64,000 bases of DNA from Bacteroidales bacterium (GTDB taxonomy: Bacteria; Bacteroidota; Bacteroidia; Bacteroidales; Lentimicrobiaceae), in assembly GCA_024636955.1 (NCBI GenBank), contig JAGXGB010000048.1:124001-188000 (forward strand), written 5' to 3'. How positions within the stretch are numbered: the stretch's first letter is position 1; each line of letters begins with the position of its first letter. The position numbers and the translations under genes were made by a program. The notes beneath the pieces are model-generated. The model was given only the letters and a program-made list of their open reading frames with translations, did not search any database and was not told the DNA's origin. Below are positions 52,637-61,229 of the stretch, piece by piece.

Positions 52637-54766
52637 TTATTGCTCTTGTTGCAGCACAACTGGCTGAATATCACCCTGAGAGATATGCATACTGCTGATC
52701 TCCAGGTCACCGCCTTCAGGATATAGCGTAATATAGTTATTATCAACCCGGTACCATTTATCCTGCACACTAATCCTGAGTAAGTAATCAACAGTTTCTT
52801 CGCTTTCAATGCCCTTCATGACGATACCACCACTTTTCATACCATCCTTGCCGTAATTGATAAATACTTTGGGTGTATACTCAGTGGTTCTTCTTGCCTT
52901 AATAAGAATATAATTATTCTTCCTTAAGCGCATATCAATCGGGTCAAACCTGAATCTTTGCTCATAACCATTAAGAATGATAATCGGTTCGGTAACTAAG
53001 CCAACTATAGAATTATCCTCCATTAACTTCTTGATCTTGCTGATCATAAGGGTAGGGTAGGACTCCTCAGGACGCATGGTTAAAGCTTTTTCAAACTCTT
53101 CGAGGGCACGGTCAAATACGTTTGTCTGGTATGCCAGATCACCGGCTGCAACAAATTTATTGTAGGCATCAAGATTATTCTTCATGCGCTCAAGCACAAT
53201 ATTGTTGATCTGTATGAGCCGATCACGCGGATAATCCTCCATTGGTTTTAGCTCAACAGCCTTTTCAAACATCTTCATTGCTGATGGGAAGTCTTCCTCA
53301 GTATAAAGCTTGTTCCCATTTTCAATTGCTTCATTGTATTCCCTGTCGGCAAGAGAAGTTCTTTCATACTCCAATTGCCTTATTCTTTCTTCCTCAATCC
53401 TTGTAGCTTCAGCAAGTGCTTCCTGTTCACGAAGCTGTTCGGCCTTTAGTTTTTCCTGTTCACGAAGCTGTTCGGCCTTTAAGTTTTCCTGCGCGCGAAG
53501 CTGTTCATCTCTTTCAGCATCTTCTTTTGCTTTGAGTTCTGCCAACTCGGCAAGTCTGAGCTCCTCAGCCTTGCTTTGAGCTGCCAGTGCTGCCTCTTTT
53601 GCCGCGTTCTCCTCTGCCAGTGCTGCCTCATTTGCTGCAGTCTCCTCTGCAAGCTGCAGACTATCAGCAATACGTTTCTCTTCGGCCAGCTTGGCTAACC
53701 GTAGTTCCTCAGCCTGAGTTTGCGCTGTCAGTGCTGCCTGATTAGCAGCAGTCTCTTCTGCAAGTTGCAGACTATCGGCTGCACGTTTCTCTTTAGCCTG
53801 CCTTGCTGCAAGTTCATCAGCCTCACGTGTTGCTTTTTCTGTAGCTTCTTCTTCAGCGCGAAGCTGTGCAAGTTTTGCTTCCTCTTCAACCCGAAGTTTT
53901 TCAAGTCTTGCCTCTTCTTCAGCCCGAAGCAGAGCAAATTTTGCTTCCTCCTCCTGACGTTTCTTAAGCTCGGCTTCATTGGCAATTGCGTTGGTTGCCT
54001 GAGTTTTTATAGCTTCATTCACCCTTTCGAGCATACTCCCCGGGTAAGTTTCTGCGGGTTTTAGCTTAGCAGCCTGCTGATATTTAAGCTTTGCCTGGGC
54101 AAAGTCGCGGTTCATATAAGCTTCATCAGCCAGGGCAACTTCCGCGTTATAACTATCATCAAGGGCTTTCTGTGCTGCAAGTATAGCATCAATTTCCTTT
54201 ATCTTATTCTTTGGGTATGCTTCCTCAGGGTTGAGCAATGCAGCCTGCTCATATTTCGGTTTCGCGACTTCATAGTTCTTTTCACTTAAATCCTTATCAG
54301 CGGCAGCGATTAACGTTTCATATTCTTTTAACCGTTGATTTTTCTCGACATCTAATTTGTCAACTTTACCAAGCTTCTCTCTCACTGATCTATCTTCAGG
54401 CTTTATTAATAGTGCAGCTTCATACTTAGCTTTTGCTTCTCTATAACTGCCTGAGGCTGACAGCCTATCGCCTGATGCAACGGCATCAGCAAAATCAGTT
54501 TCATCCTTTGGATCAATGTAAACCTTACGTATCTGAGCAAGTTTATCCTTGGCAAACCGGGAGGAAGGGTCTATTGCCAATGCCTTCTGGTATTCAGCCT
54601 TTGCTTTTGCATAGTCTTTATTCTGTAGAAATTCCTCCCCACGGGTAATTGATTCCTCAAATTGTAACAGTTTTACCTTATCAATTGACTGAGCATGAGC
54701 ATGATACGATGTTCCCATGATCACAAGCAGGAGTAGATATATATAATTAAAGTTCAAATTTGTCAT
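52637..54766 (-). CDS. Periplasmic TPR and coiled-coil protein
   Basis: This 709-residue protein has a signal peptide (LLLLVIMGTSYHAHAQ). Four TPR-like pairs lie at about 30-260 (YAKAKAEYQKALAIDP, YREAKAKYEAALLIKP, FAQAKLKYQQAAKLKP). An extended Glu/Ala/Leu coiled coil spans about 265-450 and contains internal repeats (ADSLQLAEETAAN twice; LKAEQLREQE twice, encoded by 33-bp DNA repeats). Two more TPRs (FPSAMKMFEKAVELKP, FDRALEEFEKALTMRP) and a C-terminal beta domain follow. It probably is a scaffold at the envelope. It is 55 bp after the LolD-like gene and may be cotranscribed. Confidence 0.75.
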   Translation of the reverse strand: MTNLNFNYIYLLLLVIMGTSYHAHAQSIDKVKLLQFEESITRGEEFLQNKDYAKAKAEYQKALAIDPSSRFAKDKLAQIRKVYIDPKDETDFADAVASGDRLSASGSYREAKAKYEAALLIKPEDRSVREKLGKVDKLDVEKNQRLKEYETLIAAADKDLSEKNYEVAKPKYEQAALLNPEEAYPKNKIKEIDAILAAQKALDDSYNAEVALADEAYMNRDFAQAKLKYQQAAKLKPAETYPGSMLERVNEAIKTQATNAIANEAELKKRQEEEAKFALLRAEEEARLEKLRVEEEAKLAQLRAEEEATEKATREADELAARQAKEKRAADSLQLAEETAANQAALTAQTQAEELRLAKLAEEKRIADSLQLAEETAANEAALAEENAAKEAALAAQSKAEELRLAELAELKAKEDAERDEQLRAQENLKAEQLREQEKLKAEQLREQEALAEATRIEEERIRQLEYERTSLADREYNEAIENGNKLYTEEDFPSAMKMFEKAVELKPMEDYPRDRLIQINNIVLERMKNNLDAYNKFVAAGDLAYQTNVFDRALEEFEKALTMRPEESYPTLMISKIKKLMEDNSIVGLVTEPIIILNGYEQRFRFDPIDMRLRKNNYILIKARRTTEYTPKVFINYGKDGMKSGGIVMKGIESEETVDYLLRISVQDKWYRVDNNYITLYPEGGDLEISSMHISQGDIQPVVLQQEQ

Positions 54767-54821
54767 ATAAAGTGGTTACCGGGAAACTTTACTAACGTAC
54801 AATCAATCAGATTATTGAGAT

Positions 54822-55487
54822 TTACAGTGAATCCTTTTCAAAAATGTTACCATCTTGCATAAATATCCTTCTATCGGCCATTTCAGCCAGTTCTTCGTTA
54901 TGGGTAACTATTAGGATTGTTTGGTTAAAGTGTTTCCGGAGGTCGAAGAACAGATTATGTAATTGACGTGCATTCACCGAATCAAGATTTCCCGAAGGCT
55001 CATCAGCCATTATCACAGCAGGTTCATTGACCAAAGCCCTTGCGATAGATACTCTTTGCTGTTCGCCACCTGATAATTCTGAAGGCTTATGATCTTTGCG
55101 GTTGTCAATACCGAGCAATTTCATCAGTTCCAAGGCTTTTGAAGTTGCAGCTTTCTGGCTTTTACCGGCAATGTAAGCAGGAATACAAATGTTTTCAAGG
55201 GCAGTAAACTCAGGAAGTAAATGATGGAACTGGAATACGAAACCTATTTTCTTATTCCTGAAATCAGATATCTTTTTATCATCAAGCTTTCTTAGTTGAA
55301 TACCATCAATAATCACATTCCCATCATCAGGAGTATCAAGGGTACTGAGTATATGAAGCAGCGTTGATTTACCGGCACCTGAGGGTCCTGTAATAGAAAC
55401 AATTTCTCCTTTCCCGACTTTGATGGATACACCCTTAAGGACTTCGAGACTGCCGTATGATTTACGTATTCCTGTTGCTTCGATCAT
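54822..55487 (-). CDS. lolD: LolD-like ABC transporter ATP-binding protein
   Basis: This 221-residue ATPase belongs to the MacB/LolD family: Walker [10 protein letters not shown] (about 35-43), Q-loop [14 protein letters not shown], signature [15 protein letters not shown], Walker [13 protein letters not shown] and the switch His in VTHNEEL. LolD powers release of lipoproteins from the inner membrane toward LolA. No LolC/E permease gene is in the window, which is usual in Bacteroidota. A TAACTTTG promoter element (55506-55513, minus) sits 19 bp upstream. Confidence 0.88.
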   Translation of the reverse strand: MIEATGIRKSYGSLEVLKGVSIKVGKGEIVSITGPSGAGKSTLLHILSTLDTPDDGNVIIDGIQLRKLDDKKISDFRNKKIGFVFQFHHLLPEFTALENICIPAYIAGKSQKAATSKALELMKLLGIDNRKDHKPSELSGGEQQRVSIARALVNEPAVIMADEPSGNLDSVNARQLHNLFFDLRKHFNQTILIVTHNEELAEMADRRIFMQDGNIFEKDSL

Positions 55488-55505
55488 TAAATTTAATGTT
55501 TACGG

Positions 55506-55513
55506 CAAAGTTA
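55506..55513 (-). promoter_or_regulatory. -7 promoter element of the LolD-like gene
   Basis: On the minus strand the sequence is TAACTTTG, matching TAnnTTTG, just upstream of the start codon. Confidence 0.45.
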
Positions 55514-55525
55514 CATAAATAACAT

Positions 55526-55555
55526 AAAAAAGGCCGGAATTGCTTCCGGCCTTTT
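55526..55555 (-). terminator. terminator of the 55.6-kb gene
   Basis: A stem AAAAGGCCGGAA / TTCCGGCCTTTT with a four-base loop is flanked by T residues on the minus strand, 20 bp after the stop. Confidence 0.85.
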
Positions 55556-55573
55556 AATATGATTGATTATGGA

Positions 55574-56476
55574 TTATTCCATATCATTATTCATATCGTT
55601 ATCAATGTTATCATTCCTGTTATTTAAGTCGTCACTGAACTGGTCAGTTTTGTTCTCAAAAGTAAAAGGAATAACTACTATTTTGTTATCATCAGTACTG
55701 ATGGTAGTTTGAATGCTATAAGTACCATCTTCATTTAAGGCTAATTCACCGGTGTGGTGATCTTCATTATGACGTAGATCAGCTGTGAAGGTTTTTTGAC
55801 TAGGTGTTACAACCTTAAGTTCAATATCTTCAGCATTAACCTCTTTACCTGTAGATTCATCTATTACTTTAACAATAACTGTGTTTTTTTCCATTTGCGT
55901 ACCTGCTTGCTGTCCAATAGGATTGGTGGTAGCTTGCCAGTCATCTGTTAAGTCAGTTTTTGAAGTAGTACCAGCTGATACTGTATCATTGAAATCCTGG
56001 TTATTAAATGCAGGATTTTCATTTCTTACTGTTTCTGTGCGATCAGCCTGACTAGTCTGGGTTGTAGTTTCGGTTGTACCAACTGAACCACTAACACCGG
56101 TTCCTGTAGTACCTACTTGACCTGAAACACCTGTACCAGTAGTACCTACGTTACCTGAAACATCAGCATCAGTTCCCATTTTAGGTGATTTACTGTCGTA
56201 ACGGGTATCAAAGTTCTTGGTAGCCGTTCCTTCTGCAGGAAGTACCCACATTTGAACCTTATATCCTTGTGAAGATTTCTCTGCAGTTGGTGTGGCACTT
56301 AAAGAAAGTGCATCACTTTGTTGCTGATCATTTGAATGCATTTTATCTAGTGATGATTGTGTTGTTGTTTGCTTATCTATACCTGTTGTCGTCGTTGTGT
56401 CCGTCTGTGCTACAGACGTGAAATAAAAACCACAAACAGCTGTAGTTAAAACTGCTATTACTTTTATCTTTTTCAT
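55574..56476 (-). CDS. Secreted low-complexity protein with 11-residue repeats
   Basis: This 300-residue protein has a signal peptide (MKKIKVIAVLTTAVCGFYFTSVAQ). A Thr/Ser/Gln-rich region is followed by tandem 11-residue repeats VGTTGTGVSGQ / VGTTGTGVSGS / VGTTETTTQTS near 110-145 (33-bp DNA repeats). A beta-sandwich-like segment spans about 200-270 (VIVKVIDESTGKEV, HHTGELALNEDGTYSI), and the tail is Asn/Asp-rich (RNDNIDNDMNND). No known family is recognised. The C-terminal half could be a YtkA-like or other Ig-like domain. It is probably periplasmic or surface exposed. Confidence 0.6.
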   Translation of the reverse strand: MKKIKVIAVLTTAVCGFYFTSVAQTDTTTTTGIDKQTTTQSSLDKMHSNDQQQSDALSLSATPTAEKSSQGYKVQMWVLPAEGTATKNFDTRYDSKSPKMGTDADVSGNVGTTGTGVSGQVGTTGTGVSGSVGTTETTTQTSQADRTETVRNENPAFNNQDFNDTVSAGTTSKTDLTDDWQATTNPIGQQAGTQMEKNTVIVKVIDESTGKEVNAEDIELKVVTPSQKTFTADLRHNEDHHTGELALNEDGTYSIQTTISTDDNKIVVIPFTFENKTDQFSDDLNNRNDNIDNDMNNDME

Positions 56477-56667
56477 TTTATAGTACTTTTTGAGTTATTA
56501 AAAGTTTGATTTTACACGTTACTGCAAATATCAAACCAACTGATACACAATTGGTTACATCATTTTTCCTTAATGTTCCATAATCCCCACCTCTTGATTG
56601 GAGCACTATAAATAATAGTGATATTGATATTATATTATCAACAAGATGTAATAGATGTCAAAATGGT

Positions 56668-57759
56668 TTACTTGCTGCTCAGGATTTTAATCAGACTAAT
56701 TTCTTCATTTTTGAGCAAATTGGTTGTATCATTCGATTCATGGTGCATGCTTGAATCTATAAAACGGTCAAGTTTCTTTTGCTCGTAAAGCTTTACGACC
56801 ACCGGATGTATATAGTGGCTTTTGCAAACATTTCTGGTGTTGCCAAGTTCACCTGCCACATAGTCATACATCTGGTTGATGTTCGTTTTCATTTCTGTCT
56901 GGCTACCAAAAGGTCCAATTTCACTAAATGCCTTTATAGCAGTTACACTCCCTGCCCAGGTACGAAAGTCTTTGGCAGAAAAGTCCTTTCCTGATATTTC
57001 ACGTATGTAATTATTTACCATTCCTGAATCAACATGCTGGATAATTCCTTCGTCATTTAAGTAACCAAACAGTTGCTGGCCGGGTATCACTCTGCACTTT
57101 TTTATGATTCCTGAAAGTTTCCTGTTTTTGAGTGTTACATTGCTGCGAATGCCTTTTTTACCAATAAAGCGAAACTTTATGGTAGAACCTTCAATTTTAA
57201 CATGCTTGTCCTTCAGTGTAGTGAGTCCATAAGAGCCATTCAGCTTTTCATATACCGAATTACCAATCCTTATATAGGCTGCATCAAGAATAGCAATAAT
57301 TAATGCCAGTACTTTCTCTTTTACTAATCCGGGCTTCATTAAATCTGAAGCTATATTTTTCCTGATGGTTGACAAACTCAAACCAAAATCCAGTAGCCGG
57401 TAGTATTTAGTCTGGCTTCTGATCCTACTCCATAACTTATGGTACCTGTATTGCTTTCTACCTGCTGTGTCAAAACCGGTTGCCTGCAAATGACCTACCT
57501 CGTCAGGGCATATCCAAACGCGTTCCCATGCAGGTGGTATTGCCAGGCTTTTAATCCTTAATAATTCCTCTGTATCCTTAACTTGCTTATTGTTGAGATG
57601 GTAGATGAACTTATCACCTTTTCTTTTCCGTTGAATTCCTGCAGATGCACCATTTGTGTATTTAAGTTTAGCAACCTTTGCACTACCCGGTCCATCCTTA
57701 AGCGCTGCTTTCAATTGGCGTTTGGTAATTTCAATTTCTTCGCTAGCTGACATCACCAT
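56668..57759 (-). CDS. DNA topoisomerase IB (poxvirus type)
   Basis: This 363-residue enzyme relaxes supercoils by a 3'-phosphotyrosyl intermediate. The N-terminal domain contains IPPAWERVWICPDEVGHLQATGFD with RKQYRYH. The catalytic domain has RIGN (Arg166-region), KGIRSNVTL, KDFRTWAGSV (Arg/Trp) and the nucleophile Tyr316 in CKSHYIHP. The length is typical of the bacterial poxvirus-like topoisomerases. It is scattered among bacteria and may have moved by transfer, although base composition here is not obviously different. Confidence 0.93.
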   Translation of the reverse strand: MVMSASEEIEITKRQLKAALKDGPGSAKVAKLKYTNGASAGIQRKRKGDKFIYHLNNKQVKDTEELLRIKSLAIPPAWERVWICPDEVGHLQATGFDTAGRKQYRYHKLWSRIRSQTKYYRLLDFGLSLSTIRKNIASDLMKPGLVKEKVLALIIAILDAAYIRIGNSVYEKLNGSYGLTTLKDKHVKIEGSTIKFRFIGKKGIRSNVTLKNRKLSGIIKKCRVIPGQQLFGYLNDEGIIQHVDSGMVNNYIREISGKDFSAKDFRTWAGSVTAIKAFSEIGPFGSQTEMKTNINQMYDYVAGELGNTRNVCKSHYIHPVVVKLYEQKKLDRFIDSSMHHESNDTTNLLKNEEISLIKILSSK

Positions 57760-57849
57760 GAAAATTTATATATTTCAAAAAAAAGATCCGCGAATGCTAT
57801 TGTTTATTAGCATCCTCAGATCTCTTTACAAATACATTTAGTTGTTAGG

Positions 57850-57993
57850 TTATTGATCGAGAATAAAATCTTTTTCCTCAACCTCTAACATTAACTCAGC
57901 ATCTACTAGTTCAACAAGCCATTTATAATGCTTCTTAACTATAAGTCTGATCTTCGTGAATCCCATTACAGGGAAAATAAGTCTGGCAGTCAT
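57850..57993 (-). CDS. Possible 47-residue small protein
   Basis: A short open frame starts at ATG 57993 (alternative ATG at 57966 for 38 residues) and ends at TAA 57850. The product has a basic first half (KIRLIVKKHYKWL) and an acidic second half (VDAELMLEVEEKD). Codon choice looks normal, but there is no Shine-Dalgarno or clear promoter. It sits 90 bp upstream of the topoisomerase gene in an otherwise empty 393-bp gap (57760-58152). Confidence 0.3.
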   Translation of the reverse strand: MTARLIFPVMGFTKIRLIVKKHYKWLVELVDAELMLEVEEKDFILDQ

Positions 57994-58152
57994 TGCTTTA
58001 GGGTATTATATATTATTAATGTAAGTTTTTGTAATAAGTCATTTTGTGGTAAAAATGAAGCTTTTTACAGTGTATCAAAATTCCTAATTACTCAGCAGAT
58101 AACCGTTACATTCTTATGTGAAAAGATTACATTTTTCCCATATAGGTTATAA

Positions 58153-58911
58153 CTAAGTTCCTGTTATTCCTATAATTTTCATTCCATACTTATTTTTGAG
58201 CACGACCAGTCTACAACTTATACCTGATTCTTCTAATTGGGTTATCAGATTCTTTAAGTTTTTCTTACTGTGAAGATTCAAAATACTTATTATGCCATCC
58301 CATATAGTGAAAAACATAACCAGTGGTATAAGGTAAGTGAAGAGGACCCTACCAAGGCGAAATGGCTTGATAAATGGAGTAAAGAGAAACATTAGTATTG
58401 GATGGAATACTATGATGGAAAGGATCATTATAAGGTTCTTATTACCACTATCAAAAAATGCAAAGGATTCACCACTTTGACAACTGTTGCTGATTATCAG
58501 TTTAATTTCTTCAGTAGTAAAGTGGTGCAAGCTTGAAAACATGGTGCGCAGACCTTTGAGGCCTTTGGGAACTGATTTAGCATCAACAGAATCTTTGTGA
58601 TATGTTATTCCCTTGGGCAGATGCTTAATTATTTCTTCGGGAATGAATTTATCAGTTAGAATGATTGGAATGTGTTTATTGTAGTACTTGAGGAAATCGT
58701 TTTGGATTGAAATTACCGGGCCTCCGCTACCTGAACACAGATCGACAATTGCGGTGCTGCTGTTTTTTTTAATAAGCTTCTGTAACTCGTGAACAACTGG
58801 TTTATACATGTTGAATTTAGTGAATATGAACTGAAGATAATCAGTCATGTATTCTCTCAATGATTGAGGAAACCACGGCTGGTCTTCAAATTCAAATAGT
58901 ATTTTGCTCAC
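58153..58911 (-). CDS. Membrane-associated SAM-dependent methyltransferase-like protein
   Basis: In this 252-residue last gene of the type III PKS operon, residues 45-150 form a Rossmann methyltransferase core with motif I DLCSGSGGP and later LTDKF and SSLHHFT (His-rich post-motif loop). The second half adds two hydrophobic segments (MILSIIVFHPILMFLF and VLFTYLIPLVMFFTIW), so it is probably membrane bound. This fits a lipid-soluble substrate. It overlaps the flavin hydroxylase gene by 20 bp. The reaction is likely O- or C-methylation of the polyketide product. Confidence 0.75.
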   Translation of the reverse strand: MSKILFEFEDQPWFPQSLREYMTDYLQFIFTKFNMYKPVVHELQKLIKKNSSTAIVDLCSGSGGPVISIQNDFLKYYNKHIPIILTDKFIPEEIIKHLPKGITYHKDSVDAKSVPKGLKGLRTMFSSLHHFTTEEIKLIISNSCQSGESFAFFDSGNKNLIMILSIIVFHPILMFLFTPFIKPFRLGRVLFTYLIPLVMFFTIWDGIISILNLHSKKNLKNLITQLEESGISCRLVVLKNKYGMKIIGITGT

Positions 58912-60433
58912 GCTTAAGTTGCTTGAAATAGGGTTTTATTTTATGCAGGTCATTTTCTTCTCCGAAGATTGCGATATGGTTGTCGGGCCGAAGGAGAATA
59001 AAACAGCTGCTTTTAATTCTTAGACGTTTAAAGATATCGGATGCTGTCCTGGTATTCCCGATCTCTATTACATCAACAGATATAGACCCGTTTGTCCAAT
59101 AATATGGATGGATAAGCAAATCGCCGAAGATTATTAACTTGAAGTTTACTGACTGCCTGAAATCAACCGGCAAGTCAGCAGTCTTGTATAGTTTGCCGGG
59201 CGAAAGCCCGTTTGCATTTCTATTTGGGACAATAAGGGGGCCGTTATACCTGATCCATAACTGTGAGACAGAGTTCAGCATGTAATTCCTGACTTTTGTG
59301 TTATCGACAATTTTCGAAAACACTGGAACTAATAAAGGGATAGTTCGCAGCCAGAAAAATGAGTGCAGTTTAGTTTTTTGAGTAACCAGGTTAAAGAAAA
59401 AGGTGCTTTTGTCCATGATTGTCTTAACTACCGGTTTCCTTTCAGTGGTATAGGTGTTAAGGATACTATCATGTGCAATGCCCTTCAGCACAAAAGCAAG
59501 CTTCCAGCCCAGGTTAGCGGCATCCTGGAACCCTGAATTCATACCTTGTCCTCCAACGGGATTGTGCGAATGTGCCGCATCACCTATTAGAAAGCAGTTC
59601 CCACTTCTGAAATTATTGGCTAACACATAACTACATGTGAAAACTGAAAACCATTTTACCCTTTCAATGCTTAATCCTGAAGGTAAATGTTGAATGATGT
59701 TTTCACTTTTTGTTTCATTGGATTTTAGTTTTAAATCTTTAACATGACCATCAAGTCTAACTGAACCGTTCTTTAGAGGGAAGATGCCGAATGAGCCTGA
59801 ATCATTAAATATAAAATTCATCTCATGAGGGTTTGAATCTATCCCACCCATAAAGTCCATTATAAAAACTGATTGTTTGTCGTACCTATTTTTGGTCGGT
59901 ATCTTAAATAAGTGTCGAACAATACTGTCCTTACCATCAGCGCCTATCAAATACCTACAAGTAATGGTTATACTGTTATACTTGTGTTTTACCACATGGG
60001 CGGTTATGAAGTTATCAGATTCATAAGCATCAATGAGTTCAAAATCATTTTTTGTTGAAATGTCTTTATTGCTCAGATAATCAATTAAAATTTCCTCAAG
60101 TAGATACTGCTCCAGAAGAATGATTAAAGGATATGTTGTGATGTCATTGACTGATTTATGAGTTGAAAAATGCAAAAACTTTTTATTCTGCCAGTTGAAA
60201 TTAATTGAATCAACAAGTGTAGCTGCTTGCAGAACCTTATCGAGGATATTAAGGCGTGCAAAGATTTCGAGAGAAGCGGGATGAATAACCAGGGCACCGG
60301 AATACTCTTTTCGATGCGTCCTCTTTTCAATGATCATAAATTCAACACCGTGCAACGACAATTGACAGCCCAACATGAGTCCGGAGGGCCCAGCACCTGA
60401 AATCAGGATATCTGTATCAATTCTTTTCATCAT
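58892..60433 (-). CDS. FAD-dependent aromatic hydroxylase (PheA/TfdB type)
   Basis: This flavin monooxygenase has about 513 residues: the GxGxxG motif ISGAGPSGLMLGCQL, the NAD(P)H/FAD DG motif YLIGADGKDS, the GD motif FLIGDAAHSHNPVGGQGMN, and a thioredoxin-like C-terminal domain ending in a FILLRPDNHIAIFG segment. These enzymes hydroxylate phenols using NAD(P)H and O2, so here it would turn a resorcinol-type ring into a hydroquinone or quinone. I start at the ATG at 60433 (the Met-Met pair). The frame to 60499 adds 22 hydrophobic residues that overlap the preceding gene. It overlaps that methyltransferase gene by 17 bp. Confidence 0.88.
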   Translation of the reverse strand: MMKRIDTDILISGAGPSGLMLGCQLSLHGVEFMIIEKRTHRKEYSGALVIHPASLEIFARLNILDKVLQAATLVDSINFNWQNKKFLHFSTHKSVNDITTYPLIILLEQYLLEEILIDYLSNKDISTKNDFELIDAYESDNFITAHVVKHKYNSITITCRYLIGADGKDSIVRHLFKIPTKNRYDKQSVFIMDFMGGIDSNPHEMNFIFNDSGSFGIFPLKNGSVRLDGHVKDLKLKSNETKSENIIQHLPSGLSIERVKWFSVFTCSYVLANNFRSGNCFLIGDAAHSHNPVGGQGMNSGFQDAANLGWKLAFVLKGIAHDSILNTYTTERKPVVKTIMDKSTFFFNLVTQKTKLHSFFWLRTIPLLVPVFSKIVDNTKVRNYMLNSVSQLWIRYNGPLIVPNRNANGLSPGKLYKTADLPVDFRQSVNFKLIIFGDLLIHPYYWTNGSISVDVIEIGNTRTASDIFKRLRIKSSCFILLRPDNHIAIFGEENDLHKIKPYFKQLKREQNTI

Positions 60434-61139
60434 CTTCCGGTGATATAACAAACAAATAGCGAAAAAAGGGCACAGCGCAAATGCATCTAATATTGACACC
60501 TGCTTTTTGTGCTAAGGCTGAAATCTCATTCTTTTTAAATCCCCTGAGCACTGATAATGGCCCATCGTGCTTAGCCAATGATGTTCCATTAAGTAAGCGG
60601 GTGATGGCAATTGCACCATAATATGCCACTTTACTTCTCTTAAGATCGTTAACTATCAATATTGAGTTTAACTGTTTTGCGGTCTTGAAAAGTGAAATTA
60701 TCTCGTGATCTTCAAGATGGTGGGTAAACAGGGCGCAATGAATAATGTCAATCTTCTGATCACTTTCGTTAAGAAAGGATTCGTAATCTGTGTAAAATAC
60801 CTTTATCTGTTTGATGTAGCTGCTACGTTTTTGCAAATACTCAACAGCAACAGGATTATTATCTACCCCTGTTAATTCTATGTCCAAATTATTCTTCGCG
60901 GCCCATTTAGCTGCTTGTATCATGAACTCGCCTCCTCCGCATCCCAAATCAACAAGGTTGTAGTGCTTGCCTGATTCCAGTTTCAATTTTTCCAGCTGCT
61001 TTAAAGTAAACCAAATACTGCCGGTTAACCTGTTATAGGTATCAAGTTCCTTTAAGTTTCGAATTGTTTCAAAAGCCGGAACATCATTTGAATCTATGAG
61101 TTCCTTGCTGTTTGATCGTTGATCGAATTTTATTCTCAT
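60417..61139 (-). CDS. SAM-dependent methyltransferase
   Basis: This 240-residue class I methyltransferase has motif I VDLGCGGGEF (about 63-72), the acidic strand ELTGVDNNPVA, and FTHHLEDHEI with INDLKRSKVAYY downstream. This THH/NDLxR pattern is typical of methyltransferases that accompany type III polyketide synthases. The start at 61139 lies 90 bp after the synthase stop, and the stop overlaps the hydroxylase start. The expected role is methylation of the polyketide phenol or its pyrone. Confidence 0.87.
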   Translation of the reverse strand: MRIKFDQRSNSKELIDSNDVPAFETIRNLKELDTYNRLTGSIWFTLKQLEKLKLESGKHYNLVDLGCGGGEFMIQAAKWAAKNNLDIELTGVDNNPVAVEYLQKRSSYIKQIKVFYTDYESFLNESDQKIDIIHCALFTHHLEDHEIISLFKTAKQLNSILIVNDLKRSKVAYYGAIAITRLLNGTSLAKHDGPLSVLRGFKKNEISALAQKAGVNIRCICAVPFFRYLFVISPEDDEKN

Positions 61140-61229
61140 TGCCTCTTACTTGCCTGGGCGCTGTTTGCATAGTTATTATTTAACGCCTCTTGATTACGCA
61201 TCTTGCTCGCCTATATGCTGAATCCATTA

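Noticed and set aside
56668-57759. Phage-type tyrosine integrase
   Set aside because: The ordering of motifs and the KSHYIHP tyrosine match poxvirus-type topoisomerase IB, and there are no att-like repeats or phage genes nearby.
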